A stretch of DNA of 64,000 bases, from contig CAZXQO010000001.1 of assembly GCA_964643075.1 (NCBI GenBank), positions 155,494-219,493 of the forward strand, given 5' to 3'. Origin of the DNA: Desulfocucumis sp964643075 (GTDB lineage: Bacteria > Bacillota > Desulfotomaculia > Desulfotomaculales > Desulfocucumaceae). The position numbers and the translations under genes are program-made. The notes beneath the pieces are model-generated. The model searched no databases. It was not told the DNA's origin and saw only the letters and a list, made by a program, of their open reading frames with translations. Below, piece after piece: positions 35,606 to 45,600 of the stretch (its first letter is position 1; each line of letters starts with the position of its first letter).

Positions 35606-36736
35606 TTAATCTATCCTTTTAAATTGTCCATCATTAATTGTAAACAAGAAATAGTTGCGCTGTGCGTCGCCATATTTATCAATTCTAAAGTCTCCCTGCA
35701 GGCCTTGAAAGATTTTTTGCCTTAAAATAATCTCCTTTATTTTTTTTGGATTGGGGTTATCACTTTTGGCTAAGGCCTCAAAAAGAACCCGGGCTGCCTC
35801 ATAGCCATACAAAGCACTAAAGCTTGGGTCAGTTCCAAACCTTTCCTTAAAACCTTTTTTAAATCTCAGGTAATCTTCATGCTGATCATTTCTGTCAAAG
35901 GTATTACTAAAAATAACACCTTCTACGGCTGGACCCCCATATTGGAGAATATCGTCCGTCATTGCCCAGCCACCGGTTATTACAGGGATTTTTGACCCGG
36001 TCTTTCTAATCTGTTGACAAAACATGGCCGTATCAATTGCACCGGCTATTATCAGTATACCATCCGGTTCAGAATTTTTTAACTCACCAGTCAGATTCAT
36101 AAAGTTAACACCGGGAGAAGATGTAAAGGGCCTGCCTAAAACTATCTGCCCGCCCAGCTCTTTATATTCTGATTTAAAATTACCGTACCACTCCTCAGAA
36201 TAAGCTCGATTTGACAAGTCATACGCAACAGCCATCTTTTTTAAGCCCATCTTTTGAAAAGCATTTACTGCCATAAGAACTGTCGCCGTTTTATTAGGTG
36301 GTTGGACTCTGATGAAGTAGTCATCTATACCGCTCAGGCTGTTGGCGCTGGTGGTGGGGCTTATTAACAATACTTGTTCCTTGTTGACTAAAGGCACTGC
36401 CGCTATGGACATTGCAGCGGTCATGTGGCCGATGATAGCCACTACACCCTCATTTATCAGTTCCTTATCAACCTGCACTGCAACATCCGGATCCTGTTTG
36501 TCGTCTTTAACAAGAAGCTCCACCGTGTGCCCTTTAATACCGCCAGCTTTATTTATCTCCTCAACAGCCATGACGACTCCGTTCCGGCCAGATACGCTAG
36601 GATCTGAAAGACGCCCCGTCAGATTACCGACAAAACCAATTCTATATTTTTTTTTGTCGCCACAACCCGCCATTCCCGACAATAAAATAACAATAAGGAG
36701 CAGGGAGACTAATTGAAAATATTTTTTTGCGTTCAT
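35606..36736 (-). CDS. LivJ-type substrate-binding lipoprotein paired with the cyclase
   Basis: About 376 residues from ATG 36736 (GGAGG six bases upstream; an adjacent ATG at 36739 is too close). The signal MNAKKYFQLVSLLLIVILLS ends in lipobox GMAGC. The type I binding fold is clear: IGFVGNLTGRLSDPSVSGRN, VVAIIGHMTAAMSIAAVPLV, LLISPTTSANSL. There is no permease or ATPase. As an orphan receptor encoded with a Cache-type cyclase it probably delivers ligand information to the sensor, by inference. Confidence 0.88.
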   Translation of the reverse strand: MNAKKYFQLVSLLLIVILLSGMAGCGDKKKYRIGFVGNLTGRLSDPSVSGRNGVVMAVEEINKAGGIKGHTVELLVKDDKQDPDVAVQVDKELINEGVVAIIGHMTAAMSIAAVPLVNKEQVLLISPTTSANSLSGIDDYFIRVQPPNKTATVLMAVNAFQKMGLKKMAVAYDLSNRAYSEEWYGNFKSEYKELGGQIVLGRPFTSSPGVNFMNLTGELKNSEPDGILIIAGAIDTAMFCQQIRKTGSKIPVITGGWAMTDDILQYGGPAVEGVIFSNTFDRNDQHEDYLRFKKGFKERFGTDPSFSALYGYEAARVLFEALAKSDNPNPKKIKEIILRQKIFQGLQGDFRIDKYGDAQRNYFLFTINDGQFKRID

Positions 36737-36764
36737 CATATTCCTCCCGGTAGTGATAACCCTA

Positions 36765-36868
36765 AAACTCAAAACCGGCCACATTAAAGCGTGGCCGGTT
36801 GCATCACTGGTTACCGCCGCCTCCTGATGCCCAAAAAACGGAAAGCGGTCTCATAACTTCCACAAGGA
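36765..36868 (-). promoter_or_regulatory. Candidate class II c-di-GMP riboswitch with competing hairpin
   Basis: On the minus strand the leader has GTGGAAG then ATGA, TTTTTTGGGCATCA (from 36837), and TGATGCAACCGGCC (36806-36793). This matches the remembered class II core (GGAAA..ATGA..TTGGGCAC..GTGCAACCGACC). The P3 stem changes from GCAC/GTGC to GCATCA/TGATGC (36830-36825, 36806-36801), which keeps pairing. A P1 helix can form between TGTGG (about 36864) and CCACG (36794-36790). That 3' strand also belongs to a perfect 10-bp hairpin AACCGGCCAC/GTGGCCGGTT (36773-36800) followed by TTTTGAGTTTT. Ligand binding would then oppose the hairpin and raise expression. I recalled the consensus; no covariance search was run. 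Confidence 0.65.
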
Positions 36869-37170
36869 AATTTTAACATAAAAAATAACTATAACAAATA
36901 TTTTTTCGATGTATTTCGACAGATATCCTTATTTAAATATCTGAAGTAAAAAAATAGTTGCATCTCTATGACAACTGATCTAACTTATTAATATCAGAAC
37001 AATTACTAAAAAATTAATTCAAGTCAATCAAGATACGATGCCTCTTGATGTATGAAAATCGGAATAAGCAGCCGTGACTACGAATTAATTTTTCAATAGG
37101 TTTATGACCGAGTCAAATTCTCTTCACAAGCAGCAATTATTTTTCAATTAAATAGTACGGAGTGATCATA

Positions 37171-38928
37171 TTGTCAACAACGATCAGGAACCTACAGGAG
37201 TTATTAAACGTAGCCGCCGGCAGGGGGGAGGCGGACCTCTACCTGAAAGGTGGTTCTTTGGTGAATGTGCTCTCCGGTGAGATTTATCCAGCAAATGTGG
37301 CGGTCTGGCAAGATAAAATCGCTTATGTGGGTGAGAGCAGCAAAATGGTGGGATCTAATACCACGGTTATTGATACCGGGGGATACTTCCTCTGTCCCGC
37401 TTTGATTGAGCCGCACTACCACCCGTGGATGATTTACAACCCTGTTAGCATGGCTGAAGTCGCTTTGTGCCGCGGGATTACCACAATGGTTTGCGATAAC
37501 CTTTTTTTCTTTGTCCAACTGGGGGCACAGGGCCTATTAAAATTGATCCAGTTCCTGGATCACCTGCCGGTCAAATTTTTATGGCTGGCCCGGGCTATCC
37601 ACCAGTCGCCGGACCTGTGTGAAGAAGAAATGTTTTCAACAGGCAATTTACAAAAGCTTTTTTCCGACCCGCGCGTCGTAAAACTGGCGGAAATCACTCG
37701 CTGGCCACTAATAGTGGAAGGGAATACTTCAATTTTGGAAAAGATCTGTCTGGCCCGAGAGCACCGCATCGGTATGGAGGGCCACACCGCGGGCTGTTCT
37801 TACGACCGCCTGAACGTGATGGCTGCGGCCGGCACGGAGTCGTGCCACGAAGCTATTACTGCACAAGAAGCAGCACAGCGTATAAGGTTAGGTTATTGGA
37901 CGATGCTCCGCCACAGTTCCCTGAGACCGGACCTGCCGGAGTTGCTCCGGACGATTACGGAGATGAATCTGCATACCGGCAGAATGCTTTTTACCAGTGA
38001 CGCTTGCGGTCCGGGCTTTATCGACAGGGAGGGGCTTTTAGACGGAATGCTGCGTCTGGCTGTAGCAGCGGGGGTAAACCCTGTTACAGCACTGCAAATA
38101 GCCACGATTAACCCGGCCACATACCTCGGGCTGGAAAAGGAACTGGGCTCAATCACCCCTGGCCGGCGGGCTGATATTCTCCTGCTGCCCGACCTGAAGA
38201 ATTTTACCCCCCACATGGTCCTTTCCGGCGGAAAAGTGGCCGCAGTCGACGGAGAACTTGCCACGCCACTGGTTGCCCCGAACTGGGAAAAGATGGGCTT
38301 GCGCACCAATTTGCCCAGTCCGGATTTGCTAAACGATCCATCTTTATTCGGAGTGCCTTCAGATAAGCCGGAGGTTTTCCCGGTAGTTGACTTTGTCTCC
38401 GCCGTCATAACCAGGCAGCAGGACCACCTTTTTCAGCCGCGCGGCGGTTTCCTGGAGCGGGATGAGGATCTGCTTTACTGCACCCACATCGACCGTTACG
38501 GCAAATGGCTGACCAACGGCTTTGTCAAAGGGATGGGACGGGTAGAGGCATTTGCCTCAACATTCACTACTTCGTTCGGCCTTATGGTACTGGGCCGGGA
38601 TCGTTCCTCCATGGCCCGGGCCGCCGCCGAAGTGGCTGCGATGAACGGCGGAATGGTGCTGATTGAGAAAGACCGGGTGTCGTTCCGACTGCCGCTCGAA
38701 CTGGGTGGAGTAATGAGCGATAGCCCCATTTCAACGTTAACCGGCAAAGTTCATAAACTGGAAGAGTTAGCCAGGGGATTCGGCTACCCTTTCAATGATA
38801 TACTGTACAGTATATTGTTTTTATCATGTGACTTCCTGCCTGGTTTGAGGATAACCGCATTGGGCATTAAAGATGTGAAGAGTCAGAAGATCATCGCTCC
38901 TCCCCGAAATTTTCCAGGCACCGGTTAA
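37171..38928 (+). CDS. ade: Adenine deaminase
   Basis: 585 residues from TTG 37171, eight bases after GGAG; GTG 37162 overlaps that site. Amidohydrolase fold with metal-binding HYH in ALIEPHYHPW, HTAGCS, and TSDACGPGF, then the adenine-deaminase C-terminal domain (VKGMGRVEAFASTFTTSFGL.., MARAAAEVAAMNGGMVLIE). The usual PGFIDAH(V)H(I)E is altered to CPALIEPHYH, so it is a divergent member. Converts adenine to hypoxanthine in purine salvage. Single gene with its own terminator. The gap 36869-37170 is AT-rich and shows no purine riboswitch. Confidence 0.85.
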   Translation: MSTTIRNLQELLNVAAGRGEADLYLKGGSLVNVLSGEIYPANVAVWQDKIAYVGESSKMVGSNTTVIDTGGYFLCPALIEPHYHPWMIYNPVSMAEVALCRGITTMVCDNLFFFVQLGAQGLLKLIQFLDHLPVKFLWLARAIHQSPDLCEEEMFSTGNLQKLFSDPRVVKLAEITRWPLIVEGNTSILEKICLAREHRIGMEGHTAGCSYDRLNVMAAAGTESCHEAITAQEAAQRIRLGYWTMLRHSSLRPDLPELLRTITEMNLHTGRMLFTSDACGPGFIDREGLLDGMLRLAVAAGVNPVTALQIATINPATYLGLEKELGSITPGRRADILLLPDLKNFTPHMVLSGGKVAAVDGELATPLVAPNWEKMGLRTNLPSPDLLNDPSLFGVPSDKPEVFPVVDFVSAVITRQQDHLFQPRGGFLERDEDLLYCTHIDRYGKWLTNGFVKGMGRVEAFASTFTTSFGLMVLGRDRSSMARAAAEVAAMNGGMVLIEKDRVSFRLPLELGGVMSDSPISTLTGKVHKLEELARGFGYPFNDILYSILFLSCDFLPGLRITALGIKDVKSQKIIAPPRNFPGTG

Positions 38929-39009
38929 CTACCCTGAAAATTAATTCTTGATATATTCATACTCCTGCTGGTGCCGCTTTAGCGGCATGGATGATTGTCG
39001 CAACTATAA

Positions 39010-39040
39010 AAAGAAGGTTCCCCAAAAAGGAACCTTCTTT
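39010..39040 (+). terminator. Terminator after adenine deaminase
   Basis: AAAGAAGGTTCC (39010-39021) and GGAACCTTCTTT (39029-39040) are perfectly complementary around a 7-base loop. It is 81 bases after the deaminase stop. Further right, GTTACGGAAG (39083-39092) and CTTCCGTAAC (39133-39142) form another inverted repeat of unknown role. The rest of 38929-39259 shows nothing. Confidence 0.8.
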
Positions 39041-39259
39041 CACCATGTATACGTAATGCAAATTTTTTAATTATATTTTATTGTTACGGAAGAATCCATA
39101 TATAGTTAGAACATACATGCGACTATGAAGGACTTCCGTAACCCCTTGTGAGTGTTTCTAAAAATACCGACATCTCATCAACTCCTTTATAAATTTCCAA
39201 TAAATTATATCAAGTTTCATAATATACTCAAGTTATTTTATGCCGTTATTAAAGTAAAT

Positions 39260-40177
39260 TTATGCGACCACTGCCCACGCAAAATGCACATGCTCGCACG
39301 CATAGTAGCCGTCCGTGAGTCCCTTGAAGTAGCGTTCCTGGATATCGGATGGGTTCAAGTTCTCATGGAAACGTAAGCCCAGACGGGCGAAATCCGTAGC
39401 AAGCGTGGTCGGATCAAAGCCCGTGATCCAGGGCTCGCCCACCTGCTGCAATTTCTCTATCGCAGATTGCACGCGTGGCGCCGCTTTCCCGGGGATAAAT
39501 GCGTCGGTATCCAGGTAATCGAAAACGATTGTGCTGCCTGCGGGGGCGACATTGGCGAAGGCGCGCAATGTGGCGAATACCGCTTCGCGGGGCAAGTAAA
39601 AGGTGACGCCCAGCCAGCTAAAGAAGCTTAGTGTCTGTGGGTCATACGATGAGTGTGTGAGTGCCGTTGCCAGATCCTCCTGTGTGAAATCCACCGGAAC
39701 AAAGTGCAGTTGTGCTGGTTGCTCCCATCCTAATTCAGCGATGCGACGGCGCTTAAAGTATTGCGTAGCAGGATGATCGACCTCGAACACCTGAAGTTGC
39801 TCCAGCATTTCCGGACACCGAAACGCAAAGGTATCCATTCCAGCCCCAAGATTCACATACTGTCGCACCCCATGCCTGACAGCCATCTTAAGGCTGTCTT
39901 CCGCATATCGATTGCGGCTGAGGGCGATGGGCGGGAACGGTATGGCCCGCATCGACTGTGCCAGGGCGGTCGTTTGTTCAGGGCACGGCGCGGCGCTTGC
40001 AGGGTCAATAGATTCAAACAACTGCGTGAATAGCCGTTCAAGGAATACACGTTCCCCCTCTGTAATCAAACGATTGGCCAGGTAGTCATAAAAGATTTTA
40101 GGGTCATCGTGTATGGCATGGTAGGCGCGATAATAGGCGGCTGCCAGCGCGCCGAGGTTGACTTGATTCTCTTCCAT
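39260..40177 (-). CDS. SAM-dependent methyltransferase, leucine carboxyl methyltransferase-like
   Basis: 305 residues with the SAM-binding NLGAGMDTFAFRC, acidic loop QVFEVDHPATQYFKRRRI and FFSWLGVTFYLP of the PPM2/TIGR00027 class. The substrate is unknown. AGGAGGATTCCC precedes the ATG. Eleven bases separate it from the DUF3795 gene upstream, so the two form an operon. GC content is higher than its plus-strand neighbours. Confidence 0.88.
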   Translation of the reverse strand: MEENQVNLGALAAAYYRAYHAIHDDPKIFYDYLANRLITEGERVFLERLFTQLFESIDPASAAPCPEQTTALAQSMRAIPFPPIALSRNRYAEDSLKMAVRHGVRQYVNLGAGMDTFAFRCPEMLEQLQVFEVDHPATQYFKRRRIAELGWEQPAQLHFVPVDFTQEDLATALTHSSYDPQTLSFFSWLGVTFYLPREAVFATLRAFANVAPAGSTIVFDYLDTDAFIPGKAAPRVQSAIEKLQQVGEPWITGFDPTTLATDFARLGLRFHENLNPSDIQERYFKGLTDGYYACEHVHFAWAVVA

Positions 40178-40188
40178 TGGGAATCCTC

Positions 40189-40536
40189 CTATCCAATCTC
40201 CTTTTTCAGAGCATCAAAGCAATCCTTTGCATACGGTGATAACTCATGCAACTTTACAAGTTCTTCACACGGTTGTTCATCGCAAAGCACGCAGTTTTTC
40301 AGACCCTTCTTGGTACAGCAACGTCTGATCCCGCAAGCCTGGCAAAAGTCAAGCAGTCTCCCTCCCACGGCCAGACATCCGTCGCAATTGATTTCACCGG
40401 GCTTCAGGTCAAATCCATATTTCTCGGCATACATGGCCGCTGTCTTTTCCCTGGCAACGTTATCATCGTTTTTCGTAGCCAAAAAGGTTGGACAATCAGA
40501 GCAGACAAGCCCGCAATAAGCAATCATTCTAGACAT
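40189..40536 (-). CDS. DUF3795 family cysteine-rich protein
   Basis: 115 residues with ten or more Cys in paired arrangements: YCGLVCSDCPTF, CDGCLAVGG, CQACGIRRCC, CVLCDEQPC. The pattern is that of DUF3795, probably a zinc- or iron-sulfur-binding protein of unknown function. CAGGAGGAG precedes the ATG. First gene of a two-gene operon with the methyltransferase and divergent from the LysR regulator at 40694, which may control it. Confidence 0.88.
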   Translation of the reverse strand: MSRMIAYCGLVCSDCPTFLATKNDDNVAREKTAAMYAEKYGFDLKPGEINCDGCLAVGGRLLDFCQACGIRRCCTKKGLKNCVLCDEQPCEELVKLHELSPYAKDCFDALKKEIG

Positions 40537-40693
40537 GAGTATTTCTCCTCCTGGTGTGATTTTTCGGTTTGGGGATAAAACTAAATAACATTTATTGGTT
40601 GATTTATTGTATCATTGAGTTACAGTTTGTTGCAGACAAAACTTCCGATAATACTAATCACTATTTTTAATTGGATTTAAGAGGACTAAGAAA

Positions 40694-41569
40694 ATGGAAA
40701 TACGGCAATTAAAAGCTTTTATCGCGGTAGCGAAGCTGCATAGTTTTACCCGGGCGGCGGAATTGCTTGACTATGCTCAATCCAGTATAACGGCCCAGGT
40801 GGGCGCCCTGGAAAGTGAATTAAACACAAAGCTTTTTGAAAGGCTTGGACGGCAAGTTACACTAACCAAAGACGGGGAAAATCTGCTACCTTATGCCGAA
40901 AAAATTCTTAAACTGAACTCGGAGGCAACAGAATTGGTTTCCGGTTCGGCAGTTCCAAGGGGAGCGTTATCCGTCGGGGCAGTGGAAACTTCTTGCATCT
41001 ACCGCTTGCCACCGTTGCTTCAGGAGTACCGAAAACTTTTCCCAGGTGTCGATCTCACCATGATGAATGGCTATCCGGACGACCTGATTCACAGTCTCAA
41101 AGAGAATAAAATCGATGTAGCATTTTTTATGGGACAGGCAATTACGAATCCTGACCTGGTGTCTGAAACCCTGCTGGATGAACCCATGGTTCTGATATCG
41201 GCTGCCGGACACCCGCTGAGTAAAAGGGTTCCCGTCACACCTCTTGACATTCAGGGAGAAACGATGATTCTATGCAGCTGTTGTTACCGGGCCACTTTGA
41301 AAAAGATTTTCGAAAACAGAGGTTTACAGGTGGGTTCTATATTGAAATTTGCCAACATTGAGGCCAGAAAAAGATGTACCATTAACGGCTTGGGCATCAC
41401 CATACTGCCCCGCATAACAGTAGAAGCGGAACTTATTCAGGGAACATTGGTGGACCTTGGCTGGAACAGCCCGGATTTCAACATCATCACTCAGGTAGCT
41501 TATCACAAGGACAAGTGGATCTCTCCCGCTCTTCATGCCTTCCTGGAATTAGCTCGAGAGAGGATATAG
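40694..41569 (+). CDS. LysR-family transcriptional regulator
   Basis: 291 residues: N-terminal winged helix (IRQLKAFIAVAKLHSFTRAA.., ..LSFER-type segment KLFERLGRQVTLT) and a C-terminal effector-binding domain (about 90-290). AAGAGGAC precedes the ATG. LysR proteins usually regulate the divergent gene, here the DUF3795/methyltransferase pair, from the 157-base intergenic region. The co-inducer is unknown. Confidence 0.92.
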   Translation: MEIRQLKAFIAVAKLHSFTRAAELLDYAQSSITAQVGALESELNTKLFERLGRQVTLTKDGENLLPYAEKILKLNSEATELVSGSAVPRGALSVGAVETSCIYRLPPLLQEYRKLFPGVDLTMMNGYPDDLIHSLKENKIDVAFFMGQAITNPDLVSETLLDEPMVLISAAGHPLSKRVPVTPLDIQGETMILCSCCYRATLKKIFENRGLQVGSILKFANIEARKRCTINGLGITILPRITVEAELIQGTLVDLGWNSPDFNIITQVAYHKDKWISPALHAFLELARERI

Positions 41570-41808
41570 CAGCATCAAAAAAAACCTCATTTACGTAGGC
41601 ATTTTTGCTATTTTCGTTCGTCTTTACCTATTATGTCGACTAATAGGCAACTCTGGGACAAAGCCTATACCTACAACAGGGGGTAGTACCAGCCAAACTT
41701 AAGCAAACTGAACCATCCTTTATCATAGACCTTGAAGTACTTAACGTAAAAAATTCTATTCACACATCATGATTACTGCTAGAATCAAACACAAAACCCT
41801 ACCGGTGC

Positions 41809-42567
41809 ATGAGAAATAATCTTTGCAATAATGGGGAATTGCCTCTCATGAAAAGTAGTCAAGAATATTTAAAAAATCGTGGATTTATCAAAGAAACGGA
41901 TATAGAGAACAATAGATTATTTTCAAACGCAGAATTGCAAAAAAGATTATACTCTAAATCACCTGTTGAAAGGTCAGTTGCAGTACGTCTATTGTCAGAA
42001 CGTAATTACATTACCCACAGTGATTTCGTAGAGTGTCTATTAAAGCGTCTGAAAATAGAAAAAAGCCTTTACACTAAAATTGAAATTTGTGAGGCTCTTG
42101 AAAAAGGAAATGCAGAAACGGCAAAAAAGATGGTAAACTATTTAGGCGTAATCGGTAAGAACCAACATCACTCTTTGCCAGATAAGGTGTCTAAAAAAAT
42201 CAGCTATCCTTTACCAAGGGATATTATAGCCCGTAGTTTTAGCAAAATGGATATTTCAATACTGCCCGTGTTGTTAGATGTACTTAGTTGTAAAGTAGAA
42301 AGCAAAATTTCAGAAGTGATAGATGCAATAGGATTTTTATTGTTTTATCACAAAGATTGCGATATGAAAAAAGCGTTTAAAACTCTCATAAACACGATGG
42401 CAAACTACTCTGACAATGACATTATATTTTGGAAATGTACACTTTGCCTATCGGCTTTTCATTCTCAAGACAGTATAGATATATTAAATAAAATAGCAAA
42501 TGGCGATAAACCAGAGCTTATTAAAAGTGAAGCAAGTCGGTCACTTAAAATTATACGAGGAATTTAG
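41809..42567 (+). CDS. HEAT-repeat-like protein of unknown function
   Basis: 252 residues, or 239 if translation starts at the second Met (41848). Predicted all-helical, with repeats of the HEAT or armadillo kind (SPVERSVAVRLLSERNYI.., ISILPVLLDVLSCKVESKI.., LINTMANYSDNDIIFWKCTL). No catalytic motif. Strongly AT-rich against the GC-rich glucan synthase beside it, suggesting separate origin. A 46-bp copy of part of the glucan synthase gene begins right at its stop codon. Confidence 0.65.
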   Translation: MRNNLCNNGELPLMKSSQEYLKNRGFIKETDIENNRLFSNAELQKRLYSKSPVERSVAVRLLSERNYITHSDFVECLLKRLKIEKSLYTKIEICEALEKGNAETAKKMVNYLGVIGKNQHHSLPDKVSKKISYPLPRDIIARSFSKMDISILPVLLDVLSCKVESKISEVIDAIGFLLFYHKDCDMKKAFKTLINTMANYSDNDIIFWKCTLCLSAFHSQDSIDILNKIANGDKPELIKSEASRSLKIIRGI

Positions 42568-42612
42568 CCATGCGCAAGGAATGCACGGGCGAATGTACAG
42601 CCGTTGGCCACG
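42567..42612. repeat. 46-bp duplicate of an internal glucan synthase segment
   Basis: 42567-42612 matches 42862-42907 at 45 of 46 positions. The second copy lies inside the C-terminal coding region of the glucan synthase. The outer copy is non-coding, between the HEAT-like gene and the synthase stop at 42662, in the same orientation. It marks a past duplication or recombination at this junction. Confidence 0.9.
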
Positions 42613-42661
42613 CCTTTTTGCCCTGGGGCGCCACTAATAAAGTAAGGGAGATCCCATATAC

Positions 42662-45600
42662 CTACAACACCAGAACCACACGATGGACCTGCCCGTCGTC
42701 ATTCAAATCAACGTAAGGACCCTCCTGCACGTCTAGGCCCCTAAGCGAAGTTTCCCGCCCATCAATTTCTAATGCGGTTGCTCCGCCGGACTTGCGCGAG
42801 GGATTTTTGACAGTAATGAGGTAGCGTGCGCTGCCAAAACGGTAGCTGACGGAAAACTCCGGCCATGCGCAAGGAATGCACGGGCAAATGTACAGCCGTT
42901 GGCCACGGCGGCGCAGGCCGAGGATCCACTCAATTCCTGCCTGATACATCCATCCCGCAGCGCCGGTGTACCACGTCCACCCGGCGCGCCCCTGATGCTG
43001 CTCCACCGTGTAAACGTCTGCCGCCATGACGTAAGGTTCTCCGGCATATTGCCGTACTTCATTCGGCGTGTGTGTATGATTTAGAGGATTTAACATGTGA
43101 AATAATTCAAAAGCCTTTTCTCCGTTGCCAAGCCCGCACCAGGCAACAATGCTCCAGATGACCCCATGCGTATACTGGGCTCCGTTCTCCCGAATGCCGG
43201 GCGGATAACCCTGAATGTAGCCGGGACTGGGATCCGTGCGGTCAAAAGGCGGTGTCAAAAGACGCGCAACGGAAAGATCCCTGTCCACAAGCTCGCGGTC
43301 AAAGGACTGCATCGCTTGCATTGCTTTCTCTTGCGGCGCCGCTCTGGAGATGACCGACCACGACTGGGCAATGGCATCTATACGGCACTCTTCATTGTAA
43401 ATAGAACCCAGCCACGTACCGGCGTCGGTAAAGGCCCGCCGGTACCACTGCCCATCCCAGGCGTGCTCATCAATTGAGGAGGTAAGTTCATCGCGTACCT
43501 CCCGGTAGCGTCCCGCCCGCTCAACATCGCCACGCTGCCGGCATAGTTCCGTAAACCGGTTCAGCACATCACAGAGAAACCAGCCCAGCCACACGCTCTC
43601 ACCACGGCCTGCAGCGCCAACCCGGCTCAGACCGTCGTTCCAGTCACCGATTCCGATCAGCGGCAACCCGTGTTCACCGAAGCGCGGTAATGCCCTGTCG
43701 ATGGCGCACAGACAGTGCTCGAAGACGGTGCCGCTCCGGGTAGAGATTTGGGTCGGCTCGTAGCGTTCATGTTCACCCTCCGGCAAAGGTTCACTATGCA
43801 GATAAAGCACCGCCTCGTCAAGTATGCTGTCGTCCCCTGTATGCTCGACATACCGTCCGACAGTATACGGTAACCACAGCAAATCGTCGGAGAAACGCGT
43901 GCGGATGCCGTATTGCGTCTCTTCATGCCACCAATGCTGCACATCGCCCTCCTCATATTGATGCGCTGCGTGTAACAAAATTTGTGCCCGCGTGAGGTCT
44001 GGACGGGAGTGCAGGAGCGCCAGAGCGTCCTGTAATTGATCGCGAAAGCCGTACGCACCTCCCGCCTGGTAAAAAGCGGATCGCGCCCACATTCTGCAGC
44101 CAAGGGTCTGGTAAAGCAACCAACCGTTCATCAGGACATCCATCTCCGGGCTGGGCGTGGCAACTGAGACCTGGCCCAAAACACCATCCCAGAATTCCCT
44201 TATCAGATCAAAGGCCTGATCGCAGACACGGGTTTGGCAGTATTTCTGCGCCAGTTGCACGGCGGCGTCCCGGGAATGTTCGCAACCGAGCAAGATGTAG
44301 ACTGTCCGTTCGGCTCCAGGCTCCAGGCTGAGCTTGGCCTGCACCGCGCCGCAAGGGTTATAAAGAGATCCTGTTTGGCCTGACAGACGCTCCCGGGCAA
44401 AAGCGTCAGGATTTTCCAATGTGCCGTTGCGACCGAGAAACTCATTGCGGTCTGCCGTCCAGGACAAATCTTCCTCCCTGGCGACGTTCCGCTGCGCTGC
44501 GAATTCTCCCGCAGCCGGTGGCTCGACAGACGTTTCTGGTTGCGGATATACACCTAAAAAGGCTGTGGCATCGCGAAACGCCTCCTGATATACGTTGCGG
44601 GCCAGCATGACCCGGGCAGACTCATCCCACTCCGTGGTGACGAAAGGGGCGTTCGCCGGGCGCTGTACACCCAATACCCATTCAGCGTAATAGGTGACGG
44701 AAAGGCGCCGCCGCCCGGCACTCCTGTTCTGCAACCGTAACTTGACCACTTTGACCGGATCATCATGCGGAACAAAAACGGTCATTTCCTGCCTGACACC
44801 ATGTCTTTCGTGGTGAAAACGCGTGAACCCCCGGCCATGGGTAACGGTGTAAGGCTGATCAGCAGGTGCAGTAGACGAAACAGTTAAACCGTCCCCCTGT
44901 CTTGGCGTGGCAGTCCATAGTTCGCCGCTCTCTTCGTCCCGCAGATAACACACTTCAGCCGGTGGGTCGAGCACGGGGTCGTTAGACCACGGGGTCAGTT
45001 TGCACTCACGGCTGTTGCGCCACCAGGTGTAACCCGTGCCTAGCTCGGAGACCAGACAGCCGAAGCGCGGATTGGCGATTACATTGATCCATGGCGCCGG
45101 CAGATGATTGCCGTTTTTTAGCATAATCTGATACTCCCGGCCATTCGGCGAAAATCCTCCCCAACCGTTGAAAAACATCAAGTCGCGTACATCGTCCGGC
45201 ACAGGCGTTCCGAACCTGTTTGACGGCGCTTCCGGCGTGAGGGGCGCCGGGAAGACGGTATCCCGCCGGGGCAGTTTGGATTGCGCCTTGAGGCTGGGAC
45301 CGTCTGCCCGCAGCACGACACGGGCTGCGGCGAGCAGCAGTGTCCTGTCCTCGTCCGGCAGCTGACTGGCATTGATGATAAAAATGCCGCCGGGCACTGC
45401 GCCGCACCGGTTAACCACTTGTTCCACCGCCCGCATGAGTGTTTCCTGCAAATCCTGCTGGTATCCTCCCGCCGATTCGTTCAGAATGATCAGGTCAAAA
45501 AGTAACCCCAAACGGCGAAGATACTCGTGCCCGGTCAGTAGTTTAACGATAAACTGCATATTGGCCAGGTTCTCAACCCGTACCAGGATCATCGGCACGT

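Noticed and set aside
36869..37170. Purine riboswitch ahead of adenine deaminase
   Set aside because: None of the conserved purine-aptamer loop words is present; only a 6-bp inverted repeat near 37026-37052 was seen.
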